DNA from: a virus
Strand: one strand, 5' to 3'
DNA: 26,996 nt
IMG/VR virus record: IMGVR_UViG_3300009155_000211
Span: 1 to 26,996 of that record
A program made the translations under genes and the position numbers. The notes under the pieces are model-generated. The model searched no databases. It worked only from the letters and a program-made list of their open reading frames with translations, and was not told the DNA's origin. Positions 1-8,717 of this stretch are shown here, in pieces (position 1 is the first letter of the stretch; the number at the start of each line of letters is the position of its first letter).

Positions 1-7
1 ATGTTTT

Positions 8-649
8 TTATTTTTCTAATTTTTTAACCTTAGTGACTTTACCAATAAATAAATGTTGACCAACTTTAAACTGAATGGTGTCGTTAGAATTAGTCGTTGA
101 TTCAACCAACATACCAGCCTCTTTTAATTCCTCTCTAATAACATCCCTAACGGTATCTCTAACTATGTCACGTAACATAGTTTTAATCTCATTAACATTA
201 ACATTATTTGAATTTGATGCTTGTGTGTTTATATTTGAATTTTCGGATACCTTACTTTTAGGAAAATCAGTAATTTTATTTTTATCCATATTCATTAGTC
301 TCTGTGCTCCTTGTATTACTTCTTCCGAGATACTTGCCGATCCACCAACACTTGTTGGTTGGACGATTGGTTGTTCGATCATAAGTCTTTTTATCTCATC
401 GGGTAATTTTGAGTTTAAAACCCTATCATTATCTAATGGTTTTGTTGGATCGTGTGACGGTCTTTGTATTGTTGATTCTGATAAAAACTCTTCGGGTACG
501 TTATATTTTGCCTGAACAGGTTCAAAATCTTGAACCGTTGGTATATTATATCGTCTACTATCGATATCTCCCGATTTTATTTGTTCGGTTCTCTCCATTA
601 TTTTTTTTGATACTGCAAGTCTTTGCATTAAATCTTCTGCTGCTCCCAT
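8..649 (-). CDS. Hypothetical protein, last gene of a five-gene minus-strand cluster
   Basis: 213 residues, no family recognised. The first ~100 residues are polar and proline-containing and probably extended. Residues ~140-155 are Asn/Ser-rich. Residues ~155-180 form a charged segment with repeated VRD/IRE triplets that looks like an amphipathic helix or coiled coil. The C-terminal ~25 residues (IQFKVGQHLFIGKVTKVKKL) look like a small beta-barrel or SH3-like strand pair. The ATG lies one base past the stop of the upstream gene (651-1052), so the two are probably co-transcribed. No Shine-Dalgarno sequence precedes it. A virion or assembly role is possible given the phage context, but nothing in the sequence shows it. 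Confidence 0.7.
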   Translation of the reverse strand: MGAAEDLMQRLAVSKKIMERTEQIKSGDIDSRRYNIPTVQDFEPVQAKYNVPEEFLSESTIQRPSHDPTKPLDNDRVLNSKLPDEIKRLMIEQPIVQPTSVGGSASISEEVIQGAQRLMNMDKNKITDFPKSKVSENSNINTQASNSNNVNVNEIKTMLRDIVRDTVRDVIREELKEAGMLVESTTNSNDTIQFKVGQHLFIGKVTKVKKLEK

Positions 650-650
650 A

Positions 651-1052
651 TTATGCGATATTTTCTAAATTATTAAATTTTGCGTTTATTAATACCCTTT
701 CCATCGATTTATCACCGTTAGGATTATATTTAGGTCTTACATCAACAAAGTTATCCATCGTTGGTTTATAAGTAAAGATTTTATCTAACCTAAAAAGTCT
801 CCATCCTGGTAAAAAATTTCCCTTGTTTTTTTCTGACCAAGAAGACCCCTCAGTCTCCCAAGCCCTTAAAACTAAATTACCTTTTTTACTGTACCCTAAA
901 CATACAGGTTCAATCGTTCTATACCCCTTACCACCATTATCATTACCATCATAATAAATGATAATAACATTTTTCTTTTTAATGGAGTCTTGGACATCAC
1001 CTAACGCTGCGGCTTCTGATACAATATTTTTTAAACTATTAAGTAGTTTCAT
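651..1052 (-). CDS. Small protein with WYL-like domain
   Basis: 133 residues. Residues ~44-92 match the pattern of the WYL domain, an Sm/SH3-like ligand-sensing fold: an Arg followed by IEP (45-49), a turn, a strand with RAWE (63-66), then GWRLFRLDKI (83-92). In bacteria WYL domains usually sit behind a helix-turn-helix and sense nucleic acid or nucleotide ligands. No HTH is present here, so this is a stand-alone domain. The N-terminus (MKLLNSLKNIVSEAA) is a short amphipathic helix ending in a VSE-A site resembling prohead-protease leader sites of T4-like phages. The start overlaps the upstream gene's stop by 4 nt, implying translational coupling. The WYL assignment rests on pattern recognition only. 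Confidence 0.6.
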   Translation of the reverse strand: MKLLNSLKNIVSEAAALGDVQDSIKKKNVIIIYYDGNDNGGKGYRTIEPVCLGYSKKGNLVLRAWETEGSSWSEKNKGNFLPGWRLFRLDKIFTYKPTMDNFVDVRPKYNPNGDKSMERVLINAKFNNLENIA

Positions 1053-1342
1053 TTAACGTTATAGTATGGGTTATTTGTTGAGTATTTGTTTACTTTTAAA
1101 TCGTCTTTTCTTTCAAAAATATCGGTAGAAGTACCGGCTTTTTGATTATAGACATCTAGATCCCCACCGGTACCCCTACCGATCTTATCACCATTTGCGA
1201 TAGCATCGGGATGAACCGTTGAGTATTGGTCTGTAGGTTTAAAATCATTTCTTGGAAATAATTTTTTTCTTTGTTCTTCAGCAATTTTAGACAACGCATT
1301 GTCAGGTTGTGAAAAATCTAATTTATCTGATTGTACTGGCAT
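1049..1342 (-). CDS. Hypothetical protein, 97 residues
   Basis: Small hydrophilic protein rich in Asp, Asn, Lys and Gly with no recognisable domain, membrane segment or cysteine. The middle (GDKIGRGTGGDLDVYNQKAG) is glycine-rich and probably unstructured. It overlaps the following gene by 4 nt and begins one base after the stop of the preceding gene (1344-1805), so it sits inside a compact co-transcribed block. The packing and uninterrupted frame argue that it is real. The function is unknown. Confidence 0.65.
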   Translation of the reverse strand: MPVQSDKLDFSQPDNALSKIAEEQRKKLFPRNDFKPTDQYSTVHPDAIANGDKIGRGTGGDLDVYNQKAGTSTDIFERKDDLKVNKYSTNNPYYNVK

Positions 1343-1343
1343 C

Positions 1344-1805
1344 TTATTTAATAATGTTTATTAGTTTATTTATTCTTTTTACTTCCTCAGTAACTGAGTT
1401 AACTTTTAAATTGTCTGCGGTTGTTGTGTGGGTATCCGCCAAATTAAAACTGTTTTTTTCGTGAGAATCCAAATATTGATTTTGCATTCCGGTACCCGAT
1501 TTATGTTCCTTACTTGATGAATCACCACTTCTCCAAACTCTCAACACCTCATCACACCAAGACTTCATTCTATCACCACCATTTAATATAAAGGGTGCGT
1601 CTTCTTTATTACCGTTATAATCGTCAAACCAACTCTTTATACGTTTTATTTGTTGGTATGTAACAATTCCACCATCTACCAAATCTTGATTCCGATTAAA
1701 CCCTTCTGTGTTTGAATCCGCACTAACAGAACTAGCATTTTTTTTTAAATGTTTAATAAGATCACTTGGCAATTTTGCCTTTCTATTATATAAATTACTG
1801 TTCAC
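1344..1805 (-). CDS. Hypothetical protein with conserved-looking Trp-rich helical core
   Basis: 153 residues. The recognisable part is residues ~45-95, from IVTYQQIKRIKSWFDDYNG through ILNGGDRMKSWCDEVLRVWR. It is helical, has regularly spaced Trp residues and looks like a folded core seen in proteins of other large marine phages (from memory, unverified). The flanking regions are low-complexity Ser/Asn/Thr. The C-terminus (VTEEVKRINKLINIIK) is an amphipathic helix. The start overlaps the end of the preceding gene (1795-2550) by 11 nt in another frame. No enzymatic motif is visible. A structural or internal virion role is a guess from context. Confidence 0.65.
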   Translation of the reverse strand: MNSNLYNRKAKLPSDLIKHLKKNASSVSADSNTEGFNRNQDLVDGGIVTYQQIKRIKSWFDDYNGNKEDAPFILNGGDRMKSWCDEVLRVWRSGDSSSKEHKSGTGMQNQYLDSHEKNSFNLADTHTTTADNLKVNSVTEEVKRINKLINIIK

Positions 1806-2550
1806 GACTAATTAATCTTATAAGTTGTTGTGTTGTTATTCCTTGACTTCGGGCCATTTTCTTTAAAGACGTTATGTTTTTTAAAATAATTTTATCAACA
1901 TCATTCTCTTCCTTTTTATTTAAAAAATTACTTTTAGTTTTATCTACTAAAATATCTTCTGCGATTTCAGATTCATCAATTTCTTTTTCTTTTAAAATTA
2001 ACCTATCAATATAATTTTTTAACTTACTAATTTTTTTTGGTGTTTTTTTATGTAAGTTTGGTTTTTTCCCTTGTTGTATTGTTCTTTCAATTGCTGAATC
2101 TTTATCCAACCCTAATTTTTTTTGAAAGTGGTTAACCGTTTCATCGTAATCCATAAATAAAGTGTCCTCATATCCAAATGCGTCTGACATATCCGTTTCT
2201 TTTAATTCTGACTCACCGTAATAACCATACCACCCCCTTAAAAGTGGATCTCTTGGCATTCTAGACATCTGAACTATTTGGTCGGTTGTTTTTGTTCCAA
2301 CACCCGCACTTGCCGGATCAATAATAGGTAAATTTGAACTTAACCAAGTTCCGTCATCGTCCACCAACTCGGTAACTTCTTGTTCTTTCCCTTTAGTTTC
2401 TTTTTTTGTTTTTTCTTTAAAGGTTTTCATATCCTTACACGGCATATATATTTTTTTACCATCCTCATCGTGTGAATGACATCCACTACACCCTAAAGTC
2501 TTTGCGACTCTTTCAGCTCTCTCCTTTGTTGAATATTTATAAGTTTTCAT
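1795..2550 (-). CDS. Hypothetical protein with N-terminal Cys/His (zinc-ribbon-like) cluster
   Basis: 251 residues, first gene of the minus-strand cluster. Residues 20-40 carry C21, C24, H25, H27 and C38 (GCSGCHSH, then YMPCKD). This arrangement suits a small zinc site. It formally contains CxxCH, but there is no signal peptide, so haem attachment is unlikely. Residues ~70-150 contain a conserved-looking block (DPASAGVGTKTTDQIVQMSR, RDPLLRGWYGYYGE). The C-terminal third is Lys/Glu/Ile-rich and helical, ending in a short helix-turn-helix-like stretch. A TATTTATA element lies 13 nt upstream of the ATG on the sense strand. It may be a virion or assembly protein, but no activity can be assigned. 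Confidence 0.7.
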   Translation of the reverse strand: MKTYKYSTKERAERVAKTLGCSGCHSHDEDGKKIYMPCKDMKTFKEKTKKETKGKEQEVTELVDDDGTWLSSNLPIIDPASAGVGTKTTDQIVQMSRMPRDPLLRGWYGYYGESELKETDMSDAFGYEDTLFMDYDETVNHFQKKLGLDKDSAIERTIQQGKKPNLHKKTPKKISKLKNYIDRLILKEKEIDESEIAEDILVDKTKSNFLNKKEENDVDKIILKNITSLKKMARSQGITTQQLIRLISREQ

Positions 2551-2563
2551 TCAGGCTTTTACC

Positions 2564-2571
2564 TATAAATA
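2564..2571 (-). promoter_or_regulatory. TATTTATA start element for the 1795-2550 cluster
   Basis: The plus strand reads TATAAATA here, so the minus strand reads TATTTATA toward the gene, 13 nt before its ATG. It shares a 51-bp divergent intergenic region with the oppositely oriented copy at 2584. Confidence 0.5.
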
Positions 2572-2583
2572 CATCAACTAAAG

Positions 2584-2590
2584 TATTTAT
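2584..2590 (+). promoter_or_regulatory. TATTTAT start element for the 870-residue surface protein
   Basis: TATTTAT followed by an 11-nt A-rich leader and the ATG at 2602. It is arranged back to back with the minus-strand copy at 2564-2571. No Shine-Dalgarno sequence is present. Confidence 0.5.
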
Positions 2591-2601
2591 CATAAAAAAG
2601 A

Positions 2602-5214
2602 ATGCCAAGTCAAAATATAAATTCGTATTATTACCCAAAATATTCAATGAAGATGAATTACGGTCAATATTTTGATCTAACTTTATCTTTGGATGAAAGA
2701 AGTTACGACGAAGAGGTTGTGTTCTCAACCAAATTAATTGGAGAGGACGACGGAAACAGATTACCAATATTTATCGATTTAAACAATACAGGAACAACCA
2801 TACAACCAACATTGAATTACGGTAAATATATTTCAGGGAATACATTTGTTTCAAAAAATTATTATAATCCAAACAATACAAATTTTACTTGTTATACAGC
2901 GTACACGGGAATTTGTGACGTTGGTCTTGTTGCTACCGATAATGGGTTGTTTACAAAAATGTCAGGAGGAACTTTATACTATATTAAAGGTATATCTAAT
3001 ACCTACAAGTTTCACCCACATTATAGAGATAGTAGATTTAAAATGCACCCAGTAACGGGATATACCCAATTACCTAATGTTGTTTTTTCGGGTAGACCAA
3101 AAAATACATTATATAATATCGTATCAAAAAGTGCAAACACTATTGGGTATTATCAAGAATTATATGGTGGGTTCTACCAAGGATTTTATAAATTAAATGG
3201 ATATGACTATGAAGTATTTCCCGAAAGAGTAAATAAGGGGTGGTCTGTTGAGATGATGTTAAAACCAAGAGTCACCAACGAATATGTGCCATTCACACCA
3301 ATTGAGGAATATTTAAATGACAAATACCCATCAAATGCTGGAACTTTCTTTTATTTTGGTACGAGAGCGGAAAATAAATATTACCATAACGCGGCAGGTT
3401 CTCCTCAGTCTAATTCAGGATATACAAGAGTAACAAATAAATTATCCTGTGTTGAGTCGTGCGCTTGTTCAGATACGGGAGTAACAAACGCAAATTGTAT
3501 ACACGTTTATCCTATTAGTGGATCAACCACTGTACATAATATAGGGTGTAATTGTGGTTGTGCGAGTACAGAAATTGTACCATTACCTGAAACAGACCCA
3601 AAATTTGACGTTCTATCAAGTGCGATATCGTTAAGGTTTGATGGGTGCGCATCAAATCCAAGTATTGCTGTAAAATATTTAAAAATAACTGGAGACTGTG
3701 TAACCACAGGGAGTTGTGGAACAACGGGGTTAACTTTTCAAACGGGATACACAATAACCGAAGTAATATCCCAACCAATATATGATATATGTAACGTAGA
3801 ATGTACCGGCACAACTAACGAAAGGTGGGTTATGATTAGTGCCGTGTTTGAGAGATACCGAAATCTAGAAGATTGTGACTTAGGAAATTTAGGAGGACTT
3901 AACGATTTAAGGGTAGTTACAACCCAATCATCAATAGATGGTCAATCTTATAAATTAATCGGACCACCTGAAACACATTCAGGATCAACTGCCGAACCAA
4001 AAGTTTATAAAGTTAGGTTTGATAAAAAATGGTTTGACGAATTAAATTACAGATTAGGTACATTAAAATTATATGTTAACGGATATTTGTTTTTAGTTAT
4101 AGAGGATTTTGAAGAAATAATTCCGAGAGAATTAAATACGGAAAAAGAAAAACAAGTTGGTGTTCCTTTTAACATATCATTCGGAGGGGGTACTCAAGGA
4201 TTACACGACCATTTAATTTTCTCTGGATGCTCAACCCCATTCGGACCGTACAGGCAAGATCCGGAATTATTTCCAAATAACATATTAAGTGCAACCACCT
4301 TGTCAGGACTTTCAACAAATATTTTATTAGAACAGAATTTTGGTGGAACATTTATGGGTGGTATATCACAATTTAGAATGTATACCGAACCTTTAAGTTC
4401 ACCACAAATACAACATAATTTTAGAATATTGGAAGATAAGTTTAATTTACTTAATTTTTGGTGTCCGAACTGTTTAACTCCGATACCGACACCGGAACCG
4501 GCATGTTTTACTGGATGTACCGTAATAATGAACGGACCATCAAACAGTTCGGTTTATTTTTATAATACTACGGCAAATACCCTAACCAATATTAGTACCT
4601 CATTTAGTCCTCAAATTAATTTTGGTTTGTTTGATATCGCATCAACATCTAACAAAATATGGGCATATAATAATTTAGGTAAAAAAATCATAGAGTATGA
4701 TTATACCCCTTGTCCTTTTAGTGGTACAGCGGTCAGAACAATAACTACACCAACCTATTTAGGTGCAGGATTAACAGCTAAAGATAATACAACATTAATA
4801 AGTAGTTCGGGTAATACCCTAATTAAAATAGACATATCAACGACCGCAGCGACGTATACCGCTATAACGTCAATTTTACCAAATAGGTTTGTTTCTGGCG
4901 ATATGATATATACAACTAACGATAAATTAATTGTTACGTATAATGATAATTCTATGAATGCATGGATAACTCAATATAATTACACTACAGGAGCATTAGA
5001 GTTTGATATAAATATTTATTCAGCAACTTCAGAACCATATGGTATATTTACGCAAAATAATACTTTATATATTGTTGACGGATCTTCTTCAGGTAAATTG
5101 TTTTCAATATCAACAACACCACCATATAATACAACGTTAGTACAATCAATAGGGACTGCCATAGGTGGTTGTACATCTCCAAGTGTAACTTGTAATAATG
5201 TTTATTTTACTTAA
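2602..5214 (+). CDS. Large virion surface protein: lectin-like domain plus C-terminal beta-propeller-like repeats
   Basis: 870 residues. The N-terminal ~210 residues (MNYGQYFDLTLSLDERSYDE, later YYQELYGGFYQGFYKL) are beta- and Tyr-rich and look like a virion-attachment module. From ~213 (GWSVEMMLKPR) to ~505 (GTLKLYVNGYLFLVIEDF) the pattern is that of a LamG/concanavalin-A-like sandwich, interrupted by a Cys-rich insertion around 280-325. From ~640 to the end, repeated blade-like units (SNKIWAYN, NTTLISSSGNTLIKID, NDKLIVTYND, NNTLYIVDG) suggest an NHL/YVTN-type propeller. Both folds commonly bind glycans or proteins, so a host-recognition or capsid/tail decoration role is inferred. It has its own TATTTAT element upstream. 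Confidence 0.7.
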   Translation: MPSQNINSYYYPKYSMKMNYGQYFDLTLSLDERSYDEEVVFSTKLIGEDDGNRLPIFIDLNNTGTTIQPTLNYGKYISGNTFVSKNYYNPNNTNFTCYTAYTGICDVGLVATDNGLFTKMSGGTLYYIKGISNTYKFHPHYRDSRFKMHPVTGYTQLPNVVFSGRPKNTLYNIVSKSANTIGYYQELYGGFYQGFYKLNGYDYEVFPERVNKGWSVEMMLKPRVTNEYVPFTPIEEYLNDKYPSNAGTFFYFGTRAENKYYHNAAGSPQSNSGYTRVTNKLSCVESCACSDTGVTNANCIHVYPISGSTTVHNIGCNCGCASTEIVPLPETDPKFDVLSSAISLRFDGCASNPSIAVKYLKITGDCVTTGSCGTTGLTFQTGYTITEVISQPIYDICNVECTGTTNERWVMISAVFERYRNLEDCDLGNLGGLNDLRVVTTQSSIDGQSYKLIGPPETHSGSTAEPKVYKVRFDKKWFDELNYRLGTLKLYVNGYLFLVIEDFEEIIPRELNTEKEKQVGVPFNISFGGGTQGLHDHLIFSGCSTPFGPYRQDPELFPNNILSATTLSGLSTNILLEQNFGGTFMGGISQFRMYTEPLSSPQIQHNFRILEDKFNLLNFWCPNCLTPIPTPEPACFTGCTVIMNGPSNSSVYFYNTTANTLTNISTSFSPQINFGLFDIASTSNKIWAYNNLGKKIIEYDYTPCPFSGTAVRTITTPTYLGAGLTAKDNTTLISSSGNTLIKIDISTTAATYTAITSILPNRFVSGDMIYTTNDKLIVTYNDNSMNAWITQYNYTTGALEFDINIYSATSEPYGIFTQNNTLYIVDGSSSGKLFSISTTPPYNTTLVQSIGTAIGGCTSPSVTCNNVYFT

Positions 5215-5222
5215 TATTAAAA

Positions 5223-5229
5223 TATTTAT
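5223..5229 (+). promoter_or_regulatory. TATTTAT start element for the 5235-5588 gene
   Basis: TATTTAT ends only 5 nt before the ATG, just after the stop of the preceding gene. If it is a promoter box, the mRNA would be essentially leaderless. Confidence 0.45.
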
Positions 5230-5234
5230 CTAAT

Positions 5235-5588
5235 ATGGAATTTTTTATAAAACAAAATACAAGTTTGCCAATTTTAAAAATGGATGTTATCAGAGACGGA
5301 AGAACCGACTCTTGGAAAAACTTTTATGAGATTTTGGATAACGCAAACATCCGATTCTCGATGAAAAGTGAAGACAACGGCATTCAAAAAATATTTATGC
5401 AACCGGCATATCTTACAGAAAAAGATAGGACAAATCCGGACTCAGACAGAGAATATTATATCTATTACAAATGGTCGGCAAGAGACACAAATAAAAAAGG
5501 AAGATTTATTGGAGAATTTTCAATTATATTAGAAAACGGAGAGTTGATCGCACCAATAGTTTCAAATTTATACATCAACATCATTTGA
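5235..5588 (+). CDS. Small beta-rich structural protein, BppU N-terminal/Ig-like pattern
   Basis: 117 residues. The layout resembles the N-terminal Ig-like domain of baseplate upper proteins (BppU family): a first strand with FIKQNTSLPILKMDVI, a middle WSARDTNKKGRFIGEFSI motif in which an aromatic-Asp segment precedes a Gly-x-aromatic-x-x-Glu-Phe strand, and a final strand LIAPIVSNLYINI. In that family the domain anchors receptor-binding proteins to the baseplate. It follows the large surface protein by 20 nt and may partner with it. The assignment is a fold-level guess, but the gene is well supported by its frame and spacing. Confidence 0.6.
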   Translation: MEFFIKQNTSLPILKMDVIRDGRTDSWKNFYEILDNANIRFSMKSEDNGIQKIFMQPAYLTEKDRTNPDSDREYYIYYKWSARDTNKKGRFIGEFSIILENGELIAPIVSNLYINII

Positions 5589-5606
5589 CATTTCACCATT
5601 TAACCA

Positions 5607-5613
5607 TTATTTA
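5607..5613 (+). promoter_or_regulatory. TATTTAT element upstream of the DNA polymerase gene
   Basis: Same heptamer as at the other unit starts, but 62 nt from the polymerase ATG, much farther than elsewhere. It could serve the polymerase gene with a longer leader that includes the small inverted repeat at 5627-5645, or be coincidental. Confidence 0.3.
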
Positions 5614-5626
5614 TTAAGAAAGGGAA

Positions 5627-5645
5627 ATCACAATATTTTTTGTGA
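5627..5645 (+). promoter_or_regulatory. Small hairpin in the DNA polymerase leader
   Basis: TCACAA (5627-5632) and TTGTGA (5640-5645) are perfect inverted copies around a 7-nt T-rich loop, ending 30 nt before the polymerase ATG. In T4, gp43 represses its own translation by binding a hairpin near its start. A similar role here is conceivable but unsupported beyond position. Confidence 0.25.
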
Positions 5646-5675
5646 GTATAATAACCCAAACTTAAAAATACACAT

Positions 5676-8600
5676 ATGGTTCCACAAGAAGAAATTGAGC
5701 GCTTTTTACACGGCGAAGACGACGAGAAATATATTGTCGCATTAGAATACGATTACAAATCAGATAAAATTTTCAAGGTAATACAAGATCCAATCAAAGG
5801 AAAACTTTTGAGAATGGATACATTCATCCCATTTGCTTGGGTTGGTGACCTTAGAACAAAAAACTTTTATAAAGGTAATAAAGACTTTCAAAAAAAGGCG
5901 ATGTCTGAAAACGGCATTATAATAGAAAAATTAGAAGATCGCGGAGACGAAAGATTAAAAAATGGATTGACTTTCTTGGTCAAAACAACAAAATCATATT
6001 CAAACCTTGTGAACTTTTTTAAGGGTGGTGGTCTTGATCCTTGGGGAAGAGATAATTCCGACTGCATAACAATATTATCACCTGTAGAACAATACTTAAT
6101 CCAAAAAAGTAAAAGGTTATTCAAAGGGTTTGATGAATACGACGAAATCCACAGGTTTGTATTTGATATCGAGACCACAGGTTTAGATCCCAAGACAAGT
6201 AAAATGTTCTTGATTGGAATGAAAGACAACCGTGGATTTCTAAAATTATTATCGGCACAAAACGAAGATGAAGAACGACAAATGATTATTGAGTTCTTTA
6301 AAACTATAGACGAATTAAAACCTTCTCTTATTGGTGGGTATAACTCGGCGTTCTTTGACTTTCCGTTTATTTTAAAACGTGCAGAGATTTTAAAGTTAAA
6401 CATTAAAAAAATATCCAAAACTTTAAACCCCGACTACTCACTAAAACAAAAAGACGGTATTCTAAAATTAGCAAATGAGATGGAACCTTACGTTCAAACT
6501 CAAATGTGGGGGTATAATATTGTGGATATTGCTCATGCGGTTCGTAGAGCACAAGCAATTAACTCTGACATTAAGAGTTGGTCTTTAAAGTATATTACTA
6601 AGTTTATTGAGGCAGAAAAAGAAAATCGTGTTTATGTTGAGGGGGATAAAATCGGAAAGATTTATTTTGACAATGAGGACTATTGGATGAATAAAGAAAA
6701 CGGTAACTATAAAAAGATAGGTGTCAACGAAAAGATAGATGAAGTTTGTTCAAGGAGAACTGATGTATATATAAAAACTAACGGTTCAAAAATTATTGAG
6801 GACTACCTTGATGATGACCTTTATGAAACAATGATTGTTGATGAACAATTCAACCAAGCAAACTTCTTACTTTCCAAATTGGTACCAACCACCTATGAAC
6901 GACTCTCAACGATGGGTACTGCAACATTATGGAAAATGATTATGTGTTCGTGGTCTTATAAAAACAATTTAGCACTACCTAAAAAGAAAGAGAAAAGAAA
7001 ATTTACAGGAGGTCTTTCTCGTTTGGTTCAGGTTGGTTACTCAAGGAAGGTATTAAAACTTGACTACTCGTCACTATACCCCTCCATTCAGTTAGTTCAC
7101 GACGTATTTCCATCTTGTGATGTAACAGGAGCAATGAAAAGTATGTTAAAGTACTTTAGAGATACTCGTATAAAATATAAAAACTTAGCAAGTGAATTTA
7201 AAAAAACGGATCCGAAACTTTCAGTCTCATATGACAGGAAACAATTACCAATTAAAATCTTCATCAACGCATTCTTTGGATCTCTCTCAGCACCTCACGT
7301 ATTTCCGTGGGGAGATATTGACATGGGAGAGCAGATTACGTGTACAGGAAGACAGTATTTACGACAGATGATTATGTATTTTATGGGTAGAGGGTATGTT
7401 CCTTTGGTTCTTGACACGGATGGGGTCAACTTTGAGACTCCACAAGATAGAGAAGATTACACTTATGTAGGTAAAGGTCTTAATGGTTTAGTTAAAGCGG
7501 GTGAAACCTACGTAGGCGCTGAGGCTGATGTTGCAGAATACAATGATCTATTTATGAGAAATGAGATGGGTCTTGATATTGATGGTGTATGGCCAGCAAC
7601 CATTAACGTGGCTCGTAAGAACTACGCATTACTCACAGATAAAGGTAAAGTTAAACTTACGGGTAACTCAATTAAATCTAAAAAACTTCAAACATATGTT
7701 GCAGAATTTTTAGATAAAGGGTTAAGAATGTTACTTGATGGTAAGGGTGGTGAGTTTTTGGATTTCTATTATGAGTATGTAAGTAAAATTTACAACAAAG
7801 AAATACCTTTAGCAAAAATGGCAAACAAGGCTCGTGTTAAACAATCAATTGACGATTATAAAGTACATATCACAAAAAAAACAATTTCGGGTAGTTTAAT
7901 GTCAAGACAGGCTCATATGGAACTTTTAATGAATGCTGGTAAAAAACCAGGTTTAGGTGATACCATCTATTACGTTAATAACGGTGTAAAAAAATCACAC
8001 GGTGATGTTCAAAAGGTTAATAAACCAAAAGCTGGATGGAATGATGAACAAGTGGAATTATTTTTCTCGGATTCTACAACAATTAAAGGTTCATACAAGG
8101 AAAAAGAAAAATTCCTACTTGATAATGGTTGGGAAAAATCTTGGTCAGAAGATAACTGGGTACGTAGTAACTCTAAAAATAAAGAAGCTAATACCGGTGT
8201 ACCAACCGATGTCGCGTATAGACTTGCTAGTACAGATTCGGTAATACAACTTAATTGTTATTTAATTGATGAAAAGGAAATAGAAAATAACCCTGACTTA
8301 TTAGGTGATTATAACGTAGCAAGAGCGTTAGCGGCATTTAATAAAAGAATTGAACCCTTACTTGTGGTATATAACCCTGACATTAGAAAAGACATCTTAA
8401 TTGAGAACCCAATATATCAACCAATCTTTACCAAGTCACAAACAGAATTAGGTAGGGGATACCCAATGAAAGAAAAAGACCAAGACAATATAGATGAACT
8501 ACTAACAATTTCAGATATGGAATTATTGTTTTGGAAAAGTGTTGGGATTGATCCTTATTATATGTACATAGATAATACTATTGAACTTGTTGATAAAAAA

Positions 8601-8717
8601 TATATAGATAAAAATAAACAACTAATGACTAAAACACTATTAAAGGTTACGGTAGACGATAATAATACCTACGAATTTGATGAGGATGGTGATTTAATGT
8701 CTTTAATTTATGATTAA
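5676..8717 (+). CDS. DNA polymerase, family B with 3'-5' exonuclease (T4 gp43-like)
   Basis: 1013 residues. Replicative phage polymerase. Exonuclease motifs: Exo I FDIETTG with D164 and E166; Exo II GYNSAFFDFP with N223 and D228; a Y-x3-D candidate for Exo III at ~377-381. Polymerase motifs: A, DYSSLYPS from D463; B, RKQLPIKIFINAFFG ~521-535; C, LDTDG with D580 and D582. A thumb-like KNYALLTDKGKVKLTG segment follows. All catalytic residues expected for both activities are present, so it should be active and proofreading. It is longer than T4 gp43 (898 residues), mostly C-terminally, where no known domain is evident. It ends in a 4-nt convergent overlap with the minus-strand gene 8714-9046. 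No intein or split is seen. Confidence 0.95.
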   Translation: MVPQEEIERFLHGEDDEKYIVALEYDYKSDKIFKVIQDPIKGKLLRMDTFIPFAWVGDLRTKNFYKGNKDFQKKAMSENGIIIEKLEDRGDERLKNGLTFLVKTTKSYSNLVNFFKGGGLDPWGRDNSDCITILSPVEQYLIQKSKRLFKGFDEYDEIHRFVFDIETTGLDPKTSKMFLIGMKDNRGFLKLLSAQNEDEERQMIIEFFKTIDELKPSLIGGYNSAFFDFPFILKRAEILKLNIKKISKTLNPDYSLKQKDGILKLANEMEPYVQTQMWGYNIVDIAHAVRRAQAINSDIKSWSLKYITKFIEAEKENRVYVEGDKIGKIYFDNEDYWMNKENGNYKKIGVNEKIDEVCSRRTDVYIKTNGSKIIEDYLDDDLYETMIVDEQFNQANFLLSKLVPTTYERLSTMGTATLWKMIMCSWSYKNNLALPKKKEKRKFTGGLSRLVQVGYSRKVLKLDYSSLYPSIQLVHDVFPSCDVTGAMKSMLKYFRDTRIKYKNLASEFKKTDPKLSVSYDRKQLPIKIFINAFFGSLSAPHVFPWGDIDMGEQITCTGRQYLRQMIMYFMGRGYVPLVLDTDGVNFETPQDREDYTYVGKGLNGLVKAGETYVGAEADVAEYNDLFMRNEMGLDIDGVWPATINVARKNYALLTDKGKVKLTGNSIKSKKLQTYVAEFLDKGLRMLLDGKGGEFLDFYYEYVSKIYNKEIPLAKMANKARVKQSIDDYKVHITKKTISGSLMSRQAHMELLMNAGKKPGLGDTIYYVNNGVKKSHGDVQKVNKPKAGWNDEQVELFFSDSTTIKGSYKEKEKFLLDNGWEKSWSEDNWVRSNSKNKEANTGVPTDVAYRLASTDSVIQLNCYLIDEKEIENNPDLLGDYNVARALAAFNKRIEPLLVVYNPDIRKDILIENPIYQPIFTKSQTELGRGYPMKEKDQDNIDELLTISDMELLFWKSVGIDPYYMYIDNTIELVDKKYIDKNKQLMTKTLLKVTVDDNNTYEFDEDGDLMSLIYD

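Noticed and set aside
2488-2500. CxxCH in the 251-residue protein as a cytochrome c haem site
   Set aside because: There is no signal peptide, and the extra Cys and His nearby fit a zinc site better. Phage cytoplasmic proteins are not haemylated by this route.
2564-2571. TATAAATA as a plus-strand T4-type late promoter
   Set aside because: At every site with TATAAATA on one strand, the close downstream gene start is on the other strand. The sense-oriented form is consistently TATTTAT(A).
5888-6418. 176-codon minus-strand open frame inside the DNA polymerase gene
   Set aside because: It lies antisense to the conserved exonuclease domain, shows no family pattern and has no start element.
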